A model generated the notes under the pieces. It had not been told where the DNA came from. It did not search any database and worked only from the letters and a program-made list of their open reading frames with translations. From Alphaproteobacteria bacterium LSUCC0719 (GTDB taxonomy: Bacteria > Pseudomonadota > Alphaproteobacteria > Puniceispirillales > Puniceispirillaceae), in contig JBFPJN010000003.1 of assembly GCA_040839025.1 (NCBI GenBank), positions 1 through 64,000 on the forward strand: a DNA stretch of 64,000 nt, in the 5' to 3' direction. Both the position numbers and the translations under genes were made by a program. Shown in pieces: positions 17,144 to 24,760 of the stretch (the first letter of the stretch is position 1; each line of letters opens with the position of its first letter).

Positions 17144-17536
17144 TTACTGCAGGTCGACGGCATGTTCCTTCAGATCCTCGATCCTGCAGACGGCAAGCGT
17201 GACCCGGTTTGTCGACAGCAGCCGCACCTTCGGCGCTTTGCCAGCCTCGCGCGCCTGTTCCCAGCGCGCGGCGCACAGGCACCATTGATCACCATCCTTC
17301 AGGCCCGGAAAGCCGAATTGCGGCATCGGGGTGGACAGATCGTTGCCGACAGATTTGCTGAATTCAAGAAATTCGGTGGTCATCACGGCGCAGACGGTGT
17401 GCAGACCCTGGTCCTGCGGGCCGGTATGACAGCAGCCATCGCGAAAAAACCCCGTCACCGGATCCTGCGAACAGCTCTGCAACGCGCCGCCAAGCACGTT
17501 TTTCTGTCCTTCCGGGCGTCCCTGCGAGCCGTCCAT
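17144..17536 (-). CDS. DUF2237 family protein
   Basis: The 130-residue protein carries the very conserved DUF2237 string: NVLGGALQSCSQDPVTGFFRDGCCHTG (about residues 13-39), HTVCAVMTTEFLEFSKSVGNDLSTP and FGFPGLKDGDQWCLCAARWEQA. Six Cys in fixed positions suggest metal or redox chemistry. No reaction is established for the family. It lies 18 bases downstream of the PlsC stop on the same strand. Confidence 0.9.
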   Translation of the reverse strand: MDGSQGRPEGQKNVLGGALQSCSQDPVTGFFRDGCCHTGPQDQGLHTVCAVMTTEFLEFSKSVGNDLSTPMPQFGFPGLKDGDQWCLCAARWEQAREAGKAPKVRLLSTNRVTLAVCRIEDLKEHAVDLQ

Positions 17537-17554
17537 GATGACCTCCGGCCTGAA

Positions 17555-18274
17555 TTAATCCTGAAGGTGAAGATATGGGGCGTCGAGAACCGCCATTCTA
17601 GTCTCTATCGCGGTTTCCAGCGCGGCCATGAACGCACGGCGCGACAGACCGGGGGCAATCGGCGGCAGGAATTCCACCTCGATCCGGCCGGGTCGTTTCA
17701 GCCAGCTGTTGCGCCCCCAGACATGTCCCGAATTCAGCGCGATCGGCACCACCGGCAGACCGGTGGCCTCATACAGCGCGAACACACCGATCTCGTATTT
17801 CTGCTCGGCACCGGGGGCCACGCGCGTGCCCTGCGGGAAGATCAACAGCGAGCGGCCACGGTCACGCGCCGCCACCGCATCATCGCGAAGCTTGCGCAGG
17901 GCGCGCATCCCGGCCGACCGGTCCACCGCCACACAGCCCGATTTCTGGAAATACATCCCCAACAGCGGCAGCATCAGCAATTCACGCTTCAGAACCACCG
18001 TCGGCGTATGCAGCAGCAGCGACAGGACAATGGTTTCCCACGCCGACTGATGCTTGGCGGCATAGATGACCTGATCATCCAGATGCGGGGCGCCCGACAC
18101 CCTGTGCGAGGCACCGACAATATGCAGCAGCCCCACCGTCAGCCAGCCCCAGAACCGGGCAACAGCCCTGATCGCCGCCGCCGGCAACAGCAGGGTCGGC
18201 ACCACGATGACGGCCAGCACCGCGGTGACACCATAAAACAGGATGTTGAAGATCCATGATCTGAGATACATCAT
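17555..18274 (-). CDS. plsC: 1-acyl-sn-glycerol-3-phosphate acyltransferase (PlsC family)
   Basis: The product has 239 residues, with an N-terminal membrane segment (about 3-35) and the acyltransferase blocks. Block I reads HQSAWE (His75 to Glu80), block III is FPQGTR (146-151) and the block IV region is VVPIALNSG. It transfers an acyl chain to lysophosphatidate at the inner membrane to make phosphatidate. The first block has Glu where the canonical form is HX4D. The ATG at 18274 starts MMYLRSWIFN, the family's normal opening; a TTG at 18319 would add 15 residues. It is divergent from the 116-residue gene. Confidence 0.87.
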   Translation of the reverse strand: MMYLRSWIFNILFYGVTAVLAVIVVPTLLLPAAAIRAVARFWGWLTVGLLHIVGASHRVSGAPHLDDQVIYAAKHQSAWETIVLSLLLHTPTVVLKRELLMLPLLGMYFQKSGCVAVDRSAGMRALRKLRDDAVAARDRGRSLLIFPQGTRVAPGAEQKYEIGVFALYEATGLPVVPIALNSGHVWGRNSWLKRPGRIEVEFLPPIAPGLSRRAFMAALETAIETRMAVLDAPYLHLQD

Positions 18275-18342
18275 GGCGGCGAGAATAGGCGCAATCGACA
18301 GCACAGGCAATCGGCGCAAATCTTTATCGGGAAACGGACGAC

Positions 18343-18693
18343 ATGACAGATGATCAGAACGCAGACACAGCCGAAGATGGCTGGCACAGCCGCGCCGATA
18401 TGGCGCTTGCCGCGGCGGCGGCGGCGGACAGGCTGATCACCTATGCCGAGCTTGCCGATGCGGCGGGCATAACCGGCCGGCATCGCATCCACCGGCTGAC
18501 TGTCTGGCTTGAAAAGCGGCTTGAAACCGACGCCGGTGCGGGCGCGCCGCTGTTGAGCGCCCGTGTGATCTCGCGGGCGCGCGGCGGCCTGCCGGCCCCC
18601 GGATTTTTCATCAAATGTGCCGAATTGGGGCTGTATGACGGCCCGCCCGATGGCCCGCAGGCCTACGCATTCCACTTGAACTGCCTTGGCTGA
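18343..18693 (+). CDS. Hypothetical protein, HTH-like N-terminus
   Basis: The 116-residue protein has an Asp-rich start, an Ala-rich helix (MALAAAAAADRLITYAELADAAGITGRHRIHRLTVWLEKRL, about 19-62) that could be a winged-helix DNA-binding element, then LSARVISRARGGLPAPGFFIKCAELGLYDGPPDGPQAY. The VISRxRGGLPxPGFF block looks like a conserved family motif, but I cannot name it. It is divergent from plsC. Confidence 0.6.
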   Translation: MTDDQNADTAEDGWHSRADMALAAAAAADRLITYAELADAAGITGRHRIHRLTVWLEKRLETDAGAGAPLLSARVISRARGGLPAPGFFIKCAELGLYDGPPDGPQAYAFHLNCLG

Positions 18694-18725
18694 CCCGGCT
18701 TGGCTAACCTACGTTGGCTAAATTG

Positions 18726-18968
18726 TCAGCTGCCGACCCTGATGTGAAAAATATACAGCCCGTCGGCGGCGACGCTTTTCAGCAGGGTCAGCCCGGCGGT
18801 GTCACAGAAATGCTCGAAATCGAGCGGCGCTGCCGGATCATCGGCCTGCACCTCGAGAATGCCTGACTCCATCTGCCCGATCTGCCGCCGCGCTTTCAGC
18901 ACCGGCAGCGGACATTTCAGCCCCGTCAGGTCGAGGCTGACCGTGATTTCATAGGTTGATCCATCCAT
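18726..18968 (-). CDS. TusA-family sulfurtransferase
   Basis: The 80-residue protein has the TusA CPxP signature with Cys19 in LDLTGLKCPLPVLKARR, then MESGILEVQADDPAAPLDFEHFCDTAGLTLL. The conserved Cys carries a persulfide in family members, which act in tRNA thiolation, molybdenum cofactor or general sulfur relay. No partner genes of a sulfur relay adjoin it, so its pathway is open. Confidence 0.88.
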   Translation of the reverse strand: MDGSTYEITVSLDLTGLKCPLPVLKARRQIGQMESGILEVQADDPAAPLDFEHFCDTAGLTLLKSVAADGLYIFHIRVGS

Positions 18969-19064
18969 AGCGGCATCAAATTAGATCGTGACCAGATGCG
19001 ATACCAGTGCCAAATCATCGCAGCACGACTTGCGCTGAAGGCTTGCCAGCCGCTAGATAGGCGG

Positions 19065-19805
19065 ATGAGTATCTGGGGAATGATCATTGGCGGTGCTGCC
19101 GGCGCGGCGCTTGGCGGGCCGATTGGCGGGTTGCTTGGCGCGGCGGCCGGCATTGCCGTGGAACGCGGCTTCATCGCGCCGCAGCGGCCCGAAACCGACG
19201 CCAGCCGCCGCGTGGCCTTTACGGTGGCGATGATCGCCCTGTCGGCGAAAATGGCCAAGGCCGACGGCATTGTCAGCCGCGACGAGATCGCCGCCTTTCG
19301 CGAGCGTGTCCATATCCCGGCCTCCGAGGTCAGGCAGGTCGGCAGGTTCTGGGATCTGGCGCGCCAGACACCGGACGGATTCGAGGATTACGCAAATCAG
19401 GTGGCGCGGATGTTCAGCCCGCGCGCGCCGGTACTGGAACAGCTTCTGGACCTGCTGTTCCATATCGCCGGTTCGGACAATGATCTGTCGCCACCCGAAA
19501 TCGATTATCTGGCCCGGGTTGCGGATATTTTCGGATTCTCGCAGGAGGATTTCCAGCGGATGATGGCGCTTCATGCCACCGACGGTCCAAAGCCGTGGGA
19601 TGTGCTTGGGGTCGAGAAGGATATTTCGGACGAGGCCTTGCGCCGCCACTGGAAAGCCCTTGTCCGCGATCACCATCCCGACAGGCTGATGGCTGACGGC
19701 ATGCCCGAGGAATTCATCGCCGCGGCGAATGACAGGCTGGCCAGAATCAATGCCGCCTATGAAAGCATGGCGCGCGCTCGCGGGATGAGCGTGGGGGTCT
19801 CATGA
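19065..19805 (+). CDS. TerB-DnaJ fusion, DjlA-like co-chaperone
   Basis: The 246-residue protein has three parts. The Gly-rich N-terminal segment (about 2-34, GGAAGAALGGPIGGLLGAAAGIA) is a glycine-zipper membrane element. A TerB-like all-helical domain follows (about 45-165) with AKMAKADGIVSRDEIAAFRE and SPPEIDYLARVADIFGFS. The C-terminal J domain has the HPD motif in DHHPDRL (about 203-208). The layout is that of DjlA, which stimulates DnaK at the membrane. The ATG at 19065 follows the stop TAG in frame c region and begins the zipper directly. Confidence 0.87.
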   Translation: MSIWGMIIGGAAGAALGGPIGGLLGAAAGIAVERGFIAPQRPETDASRRVAFTVAMIALSAKMAKADGIVSRDEIAAFRERVHIPASEVRQVGRFWDLARQTPDGFEDYANQVARMFSPRAPVLEQLLDLLFHIAGSDNDLSPPEIDYLARVADIFGFSQEDFQRMMALHATDGPKPWDVLGVEKDISDEALRRHWKALVRDHHPDRLMADGMPEEFIAAANDRLARINAAYESMARARGMSVGVS

Positions 19806-19806
19806 C

Positions 19807-21771
19807 ATGCCAACACCGCTTCTGACCATCGCCGCCGCCGGCATCAATCTTGGTGACCGCTGGTTGCTGCGTGGCGGCGACCTGACGCTTCATGACGGCG
19901 ACAGGCTGGCACTTGTCGGACGCAACGGGGCCGGCAAATCAAGCCTGATGAAACTGATGGCGGGCCGCGCCGACATGGATGAAGGCAGCCTGTGGATGGC
20001 GCCCGGATCCAGCGTCGCCTATCTGCCGCAAGCCCCCGTGATCCCGCCGGGCATGACATTGCGAAGTGTGGTGACCGCAGGCCATGACGCCGACTGGCTT
20101 GGCCGGCCGGTGCCAATCCACAAGGCCGAGGAATTCCTGCAACGGCTGGGGCTTGACCCGGACCGGCTGTCGGACGGGCTGTCGGGCGGCGAGTCGCGGC
20201 GCGTATCGCTTGCCCGCGCGCTCTATACCGAACCGGATGTGCTGCTTCTGGACGAGCCGACAAACCATATGGACATGCCGACCATCGAATGGATGGAGGA
20301 GATGCTGCGCCAGCACCGTGGCGCGTTGCTGGTGGTCAGCCATGACCGCGCCTTTCTGCGCAATCTGGGCACCGGCATCGTCTGGCTTCATGGTGGCAAA
20401 CTGCGCCGCCGTGACGGCGATTTTGCCCAGTTCGACAGCTGGTCCGAGGGCATTCTGGCCGAAGAGGCGGTGGTGCTTCACAAGATGGATCGCCGCATCG
20501 CCGCCGAGACAAAATGGTCGCGCGAAGGCATTTCGGCACGGCGCAAGCGCAATCAGGGACGGCTTCGCGAGCTGGAGACGCTGCGCCTCGAACGGGCCCG
20601 CACCGGCGGCATCACCCAGCGCACCATGAAGATGGAAACCGGCCCGGCCGAGGGCGGTGGCCAGCTTGTTCTCGAGGCCATTGATCTGTCGATCTCGGTG
20701 CCGCTGCCACCAACCGGCACAAAGGATATTGGCGCAAAGGATATTGGCGCAAAGGATATCGGCGACAATGACGACGCATCGGGCACCGAAGCGGCACGCC
20801 GCCAGCTGTTGACCCATTTCAACATGCTGGTCCGGCGCAGCGACAGGATCGGCATTGTCGGGCCGAACGGCATCGGCAAATCGACCCTTGTCCGGGTTCT
20901 GCTGGGTCTGGCAAACCCCGACAGCGGGCGCGTGCGCCAGGGGTTCGGCCTGAACCCGGCCTATTTCGACCAGCAGCGAAGCGCCCTTGACCGCAATTCA
21001 TCGCCCTGGACAGTGCTGACGGGCGGCAGCAGCGACATGATCGAGGTTGCCGGACAGCAGAAACATGTCACCGCCTATCTTCGCGATTTCCTGTTCGACG
21101 ACCACAAGATGACGCAGAAGGTGGCCACCCTGTCGGGGGGCGAGCAGAACCGGCTGCTGCTGGCCAAGCTGTTTGCCGAAACACATAATTTCCTTGTTCT
21201 CGACGAGCCGACAAACGACCTCGACATGGAAACGCTCGACCTGCTTCAGGAGGTGATCGCCGAATATGACGGCACGATCCTGATCGTCAGCCATGACAGG
21301 GATTTTCTGGATCGCACCGTCACCGCGCTGCTGGCCTTTGAAGGCGACAGCAAGGTCAGCGCGCATGCCGGCGGCTATACCGACTATCTGGAACGGCGCA
21401 CCGCCGCGATGGCGCGCCGCGCGGCCCGCGAAAGCGGCATGGGTAGCATGGGGGTGAACGGCAAGACAGGCGGGCGTCGCGGCACAGGACGGGCCGCTGG
21501 GCAGACCGCAAAGCCGACCGGCAACCGCACCGCCAAGCTCAGCTTCAAGGACCGCCATGCGCTGGACACGATTCCCGGCGAGATCGAGGTGCTGGAGGCT
21601 GAAATAGACAGGCTGGAAACGCGGCTTGCCGACCCGGCCTTTTTTGCCAGCGACCCGGACGGGTTTACCGCCGCCGCCGACAGGCTGGCCACAGCGCGGA
21701 CGGAAAAAGAGGCCAAGGAGACCCGCTGGCTGGAAGCCGCCGAAGCCGAGGAAGCATTGAACAACGGATAG
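19807..21771 (+). CDS. uup: Uup-type ABC-F ATPase
   Basis: The 654-residue soluble protein has two ABC cassettes. Walker A sites are GRNGAGKSS (about 38-46) and GPNGIGKST (about 350). Signature motifs are LSGGESRRVSLARAL and LSGGEQNRLLLAKLF, both followed by a [12 protein letters not shown]- or [12 protein letters not shown]-type Walker B. The C-terminal arm (about 560-650) is a predicted coiled coil as in Uup, which binds DNA or ribosomes. Between the cassettes sits an unusual insert of three GxKDI repeats. It starts one base after the DjlA-like stop. Confidence 0.9.
   Translation: MPTPLLTIAAAGINLGDRWLLRGGDLTLHDGDRLALVGRNGAGKSSLMKLMAGRADMDEGSLWMAPGSSVAYLPQAPVIPPGMTLRSVVTAGHDADWLGRPVPIHKAEEFLQRLGLDPDRLSDGLSGGESRRVSLARALYTEPDVLLLDEPTNHMDMPTIEWMEEMLRQHRGALLVVSHDRAFLRNLGTGIVWLHGGKLRRRDGDFAQFDSWSEGILAEEAVVLHKMDRRIAAETKWSREGISARRKRNQGRLRELETLRLERARTGGITQRTMKMETGPAEGGGQLVLEAIDLSISVPLPPTGTKDIGAKDIGAKDIGDNDDASGTEAARRQLLTHFNMLVRRSDRIGIVGPNGIGKSTLVRVLLGLANPDSGRVRQGFGLNPAYFDQQRSALDRNSSPWTVLTGGSSDMIEVAGQQKHVTAYLRDFLFDDHKMTQKVATLSGGEQNRLLLAKLFAETHNFLVLDEPTNDLDMETLDLLQEVIAEYDGTILIVSHDRDFLDRTVTALLAFEGDSKVSAHAGGYTDYLERRTAAMARRAARESGMGSMGVNGKTGGRRGTGRAAGQTAKPTGNRTAKLSFKDRHALDTIPGEIEVLEAEIDRLETRLADPAFFASDPDGFTAAADRLATARTEKEAKETRWLEAAEAEEALNNG
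20716..20760 (+). repeat. 15-bp in-frame tandem repeat inside uup
   Basis: Three units (20716-20730, 20731-20745, 20746-20760) of GGCGCAAAGGATATT with two substitutions encode GTKDI, GAKDI, GAKDI in the linker before the second cassette. Slippage could vary the copy number. Confidence 0.85.
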
Positions 21772-21779
21772 TGTGGAAA

Positions 21780-22421
21780 TTACAGATATTTCGCCACGTG
21801 ATGCCTGACTTTCTCCGCTGCTTCGGCATGGCTCTGTCTTACCTTGAAGTGATTGCATCCGGGAGGGGCAAATGCACCGCACTGAATTGCGTTGTCAATC
21901 AGACCATGCGCCTGTCCAGCCTTCGTGCCAGCCAGTAGAACAATCGCGTTTGGAAACAGCCTAACCTGTTCGACCAAATGCTTCCGAGAGCATATCAACC
22001 GTTCCCGTTTTGGAATATGTCCGGTTTCCACGGCGATGGAGCAGTGACGGCTCTCCGTCAACCATACGCGCCTGAAAAGCTCATCGAAATTTCCGGAAAA
22101 CATCGGGAAAACACTGTTCAGAAAATTCACGACATTCCGATGAATGAGATTCTCACCCCTTCTCAAATATCTGGAACTCAACAATGTCTTCAGGTCTGTG
22201 GCTGGATCTCCCGAATAGGTCTCATCGCCCAAGGGAAACCCCGGCTCAGCCATGACCATGATCAGCAGGACTTCATCCAATGTGCCAGTCGCGCCTGAAA
22301 ATCCCCTTGGAACATGTCCTGCAGACGGATCGTATTGCGCATCCCTGCATATGCCGAAATTGCTGCACCTCTGCATGTTCAGAAGCATTTCGATCAGCTT
22401 CGGGTCTTGTTGAAATGTCAT
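21780..22421 (-). CDS. Uracil-DNA glycosylase superfamily-like protein
   Basis: The 213-residue protein has GTLDEVLLIMVMAEPGFPLGDETYSG near residues 46-70, then an acidic helical region, ESRHCSIAVETGHIPKRERLICSRKHLVEQ (about 123-152) and LFPNAIVLLAGTKAG (about 155-169). This order resembles the UDG-like fold (motif 1 GExPG-like, then a Cys-containing mid-region and a central strand with G). It lacks obvious catalytic residues. Its base composition is more AT-rich than the flanking uup and DUF374 genes, which suggests acquisition by transfer. It is convergent with uup across an 8-base gap. The family call is tentative. Confidence 0.5.
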   Translation of the reverse strand: MTFQQDPKLIEMLLNMQRCSNFGICRDAQYDPSAGHVPRGFSGATGTLDEVLLIMVMAEPGFPLGDETYSGDPATDLKTLLSSRYLRRGENLIHRNVVNFLNSVFPMFSGNFDELFRRVWLTESRHCSIAVETGHIPKRERLICSRKHLVEQVRLFPNAIVLLAGTKAGQAHGLIDNAIQCGAFAPPGCNHFKVRQSHAEAAEKVRHHVAKYL

Positions 22422-22491
22422 TTTTGCCTCACGTCACAAAGCCTTCCACTCCCAAAAGCCCTTGACGTTCCTGCAAGTCCTGAAGGCTGTT

Positions 22492-22527
22492 TTCCGCCCC
22501 GGCGCAAAGGGTAAAACCGGGGCGGAA
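22492..22527. repeat. 11-bp perfect inverted repeat
   Basis: TTCCGCCCCGG (22492-22502) and CCGGGGCGGAA (22517-22527) are separated by 14 bases, with no T tract after them. It lies between the divergent UDG-like and DUF374 genes, about 70 bases upstream of the UDG-like start. It could be a bidirectional structure, an operator or an insertion scar. Confidence 0.7.
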
Positions 22528-22686
22528 TCTAAGGGCTACTTATACCAACCTTATGAAAGCAGAGCGTGCCGCCTGTACAGTCACGTTTGTGTGAGCCTGC
22601 CGCCACATCCCGACATCCCGCCATGATTTGACTTCACCTGTTAATGCCCACCCTATGGAAGGCAACAGACAACAGGTGTCATACGC

Positions 22687-23457
22687 ATGATCAAGGCTGC
22701 GATCCGGTCACGCGGCGGACATATTGTTTTCGGGTATCTGGTTGCCGCCATCATCGGACTTCTCATGACAAGCATTCGCTGGAGCCGCGCCGACAGGCGC
22801 GCGCTGGACGATTTCATGGCGGCCCATCCCGGTATCATCGTCGTGTTCTGGCATGAAAAGCTGTTTGCCATGCCCTGGCTCTGGCCGTCGCGCCGTCCGC
22901 TCTGCGCCCTGCAGTCACCGCATGCCGACGGGCGGATGATGGCGGCCTGCATCCGGCGCTTTGGCATCGGCACGATCTGGGGCTCGTCAAGCCGCGCGCC
23001 ATTTTCCGGACTTCGCGGGATGGTGCGCGCGCTGGAAGATGGCAGGTCGGTGGCGATCACGCCCGACGGGCCGCGCGGCCCGGCCCGCACCGCCGCACGC
23101 GGCGCGGTGGCGCTTGCCAGGTTGAGTGGCCGCCCCATCCTGCCGCTCAGCTGGTCGGCCACCCGTTACTGGCGCGCCGGTGGATGGGACAGGATGATGA
23201 TCCCGAAACCGCTGTCGCGTGGCAGGCTGGTGATGGGCGCGCCAATCCATGTGCCGCCGATCAATGTATCGGCGGGCAATGTACCGCCGATCGATGTACC
23301 GGCGGGTGATGGCCGCAGTGGCGGTGCCTCGCTGGACCATTACCGGCGGATGGTGGAAACATCGCTGACCGAGCTTGGACACCGTGCCGACGCGCTGTGC
23401 CTGCCTGACACCCGGCCACGCCGCGCCCGGGAAACTTCACCGACCGACCCGTCTTGA
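22687..23457 (+). CDS. DUF374 lysophospholipid acyltransferase family protein
   Basis: The 256-residue protein has a hydrophobic N-terminal helix (about 14-31), then WHEKLFAMPW (about 55-64), in which His56-Glu57-Lys58 replaces the standard HX4D block, and ITPDGPRGPARTAARGAVALARLSGRPILPLSWSA (about 119-152). This is the DUF374 pattern of inner-membrane acyltransferases related to LpxL and PlsC. The C-terminal third holds a short repeat, VPPINVSAGN then VPPIDVPAGD. Upstream, TTGACT near 22627 with CCTATG as a weak -10 is a possible promoter. The stop lies over the rnpB promoter. Confidence 0.83.
   Translation: MIKAAIRSRGGHIVFGYLVAAIIGLLMTSIRWSRADRRALDDFMAAHPGIIVVFWHEKLFAMPWLWPSRRPLCALQSPHADGRMMAACIRRFGIGTIWGSSSRAPFSGLRGMVRALEDGRSVAITPDGPRGPARTAARGAVALARLSGRPILPLSWSATRYWRAGGWDRMMIPKPLSRGRLVMGAPIHVPPINVSAGNVPPIDVPAGDGRSGGASLDHYRRMVETSLTELGHRADALCLPDTRPRRARETSPTDPS
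23248..23306 (+). repeat. 30-bp tandem duplication inside the DUF374 gene
   Basis: Two 29-bp units (23248-23276 and 23278-23306) differ at a few bases and encode VPPINVSAG(N) and VPPIDVPAG(D). Confidence 0.8.
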
Positions 23458-23483
23458 CCCGGTTATCGCGGCGCGCCTACACT
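23454..23483 (+). promoter_or_regulatory. rnpB promoter
   Basis: TTGACC (23454-23459), 18 bases, TACACT (23478-23483). It places a transcription start near 23490, exactly where the RNase P RNA P1 helix begins, and overlaps the end of the DUF374 gene. Confidence 0.7.
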
Positions 23484-23490
23484 GCGCGCG

Positions 23491-23901
23491 CTGTCAGATG
23501 GCCGGATGGCCGCTGCCCGCGCCCCTTGCGGGACGGGGAGAGGAAAGTCCGGGCTCCACGGGACCAGGATGCCGGGTAACGCCCGGCGGGGGCGACCCCA
23601 GGGAAAGTGCCACAGAAACCATACCGCCGGCCCCGCCTTGCGCGGTTCGTGCCGGTAAGGGTGAAAAGGTGCGGTAAGAGCGCACCGCCGGGCCGGCAAC
23701 GGGCCGGGCAGGGTAAACCCCATCCGGAGCAAGACCATGTAGGGACACGGGCCATGCGCCGGCGTCATGCCGGGGCACGGCAGGCGCGGTTCCGCGCCGA
23801 TGTCCGGGTAGGTTGCTTGACGGGGCCGGCAACGGCACCGCTAGATGAATGGCCATCACCGGGAAACCGGTACAGAACCCGGCTTACAGGCCATCTGGCA
23901 G
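23491..23901 (+). ncRNA. rnpB: RNase P RNA, bacterial type A
   Basis: The conserved core elements are present: GAGGAAAGTCCGGGCTCC near 23539, GGAGCAAGACCATGTAGGGA near 23716, and the 3' core ACAGAACCCGGCTTAC at 23872-23887. P1 pairs CTGTCAGATGGCC at the 5' end with GGCCATCTGGCAG at the 3' end (23889-23901). The length of about 411 nt is typical for alphaproteobacteria. The RNA removes tRNA 5' leaders together with protein RnpA. Its last 79 bases are repeated almost exactly at 24682-24760. Confidence 0.96.
23823..23901 (+). repeat. Putative attachment-site repeat, copy 1 (rnpB 3' end)
   Basis: This is the 79-base direct repeat that forms the 3' end of functional rnpB. It is identical to 24682-24760 except at two positions (T23842 versus C24701, G23870 versus C24729). 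The size and location match the recombination sites used by elements that integrate at the 3' end of structured RNA genes. Confidence 0.85.
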
Positions 23902-23980
23902 TGGTTTTTCCGACATCCGGCGATGTCCCGTCATGCACCGCCGAAGGCCGCGCATCAGCCCGGGGACGAGCGGCGGCGGT

Positions 23981-24286
23981 TCACCCGGCCGCCGGTTCAT
24001 AGACGGGGATCGCCTGAAGATCGATCCGCTGCCGGGCCTTCTCGAAATCGTACCTGTTCTGCATGTTCAGCCATGATTCCGGCGAAGTGCCGAAAAACCG
24101 CCCGAGCCGCAGCGCCATATCGACGGTGACGGGCTGCTTCTCGTTCAGGATGTCATAGAGCGTCTGCCGCGAAATGCCGAGGGCGCGGGCCATGCCGGCC
24201 TTGGTCATATCCATGTCCGGCAGCACGATCTCGCGAAGATAGGCACCGGGGTGGGTCGGCGGAATCGACGGGTGTTTCTTGGCCAT
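23981..24286 (-). CDS. higA: HigA-type antitoxin
   Basis: The 101-residue protein matches the HigA addiction-module family. The N-terminus is HPGAYLREIVLPDMDMTKAGMARALGISRQTLYDILNEKQPVTVDMALRLGRFFGTSPESWLNMQNRYDFEKARQ, with the HTH at about 28-60. It neutralises HigB and represses the operon. The start is fixed by GGGAGGGAAACA before ATG. It lies 23 bases after the toxin frame, the usual higB-higA order, and inside the interval bounded by the two rnpB-end repeats. The HTH and the C-terminal toxin-binding tail look intact. Confidence 0.9.
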   Translation of the reverse strand: MAKKHPSIPPTHPGAYLREIVLPDMDMTKAGMARALGISRQTLYDILNEKQPVTVDMALRLGRFFGTSPESWLNMQNRYDFEKARQRIDLQAIPVYEPAAG

Positions 24287-24309
24287 TGTTTCCCTCCCTG
24301 GAAATGGCG

Positions 24310-24590
24310 TCAGTGGTAATCCTCAAGATCGACATCGACGGCGTTCTCGCCGTCCCATGCGAATGTGACGCGCCAGTTGCCCGTCACCCGCACCGAATAG
24401 CGGCCCTTCATCTCACCACCCAGCGCGTGGAAGCGCAGGCCCGGCTCGTTCATGTCCTCGGGGCGGATGGCGGCATCGAGACGGGCGAGGGGATCAGCGT
24501 CAACCGGTTCAGCCAGTCGGCATTCAGCCCACCCGCCCTGCCACGTGTCCAATAGGCCCTGAGCGCCTTGTGGCGAATGCTTTCAATCAC
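24310..24590 (-). pseudogene. higB: HigB-type toxin, frameshifted
   Basis: The toxin reads in two frames. The N-terminal part from GTG at 24590 gives VIESIRHKALRAYWTRGRAGG, and the C-terminal part to 24310 gives ARLDAAIRPEDMNEPGLRFHALGGEMKGRYSVRVTGNWRVTFAWDGENAVDVDLEDYH. Together they reproduce the full HigB pattern. The join falls in the G4 run at 24489-24492 (C4 on the coding strand), where one extra base would restore one frame. The RNase core residues near the C-terminus look normal. It is either a real null mutation or a homopolymer sequencing error. Confidence 0.8.
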
Positions 24591-24598
24591 AGGCCAAT

Positions 24599-24640
24599 AT
24601 GTAAGGCAATGCCTTACATATGTCAAGCGACACCTTACAT
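24599..24640. promoter_or_regulatory. Palindromic operator upstream of higBA
   Basis: ATGTAAGGC and GCCTTACAT form a perfect 9-bp inverted repeat around AAT (24599-24619). A third half-site, ACCTTACAT, ends at 24640. The position just before the toxin start fits the HigA autoregulatory operator. Confidence 0.65.
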
Positions 24641-24681
24641 ATGGACGGAACATATGGACGGAGGGGGTTGTGTTCGGCGAT

Positions 24682-24760
24682 GGGCCGGCAACGGCACCGC
24701 CAGATGAATGGCCATCACCGGGAAACCGCTACAGAACCCGGCTTACAGGCCATCTGGCAG
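24682..24760 (+). repeat. Putative attachment-site repeat, copy 2 (displaced rnpB 3' end)
   Basis: These 79 bases match the end of rnpB at 77 of 79 positions, including the terminal GGCCATCTGGCAG. It has no rnpB core upstream and is not itself a gene. It marks the far end of the higBA interval. Confidence 0.85.

Noticed and set aside
24682-24760. A second rnpB gene
   Set aside because: Only the last 79 bases are present. The conserved 5' and central core is absent, so this is a partial copy.
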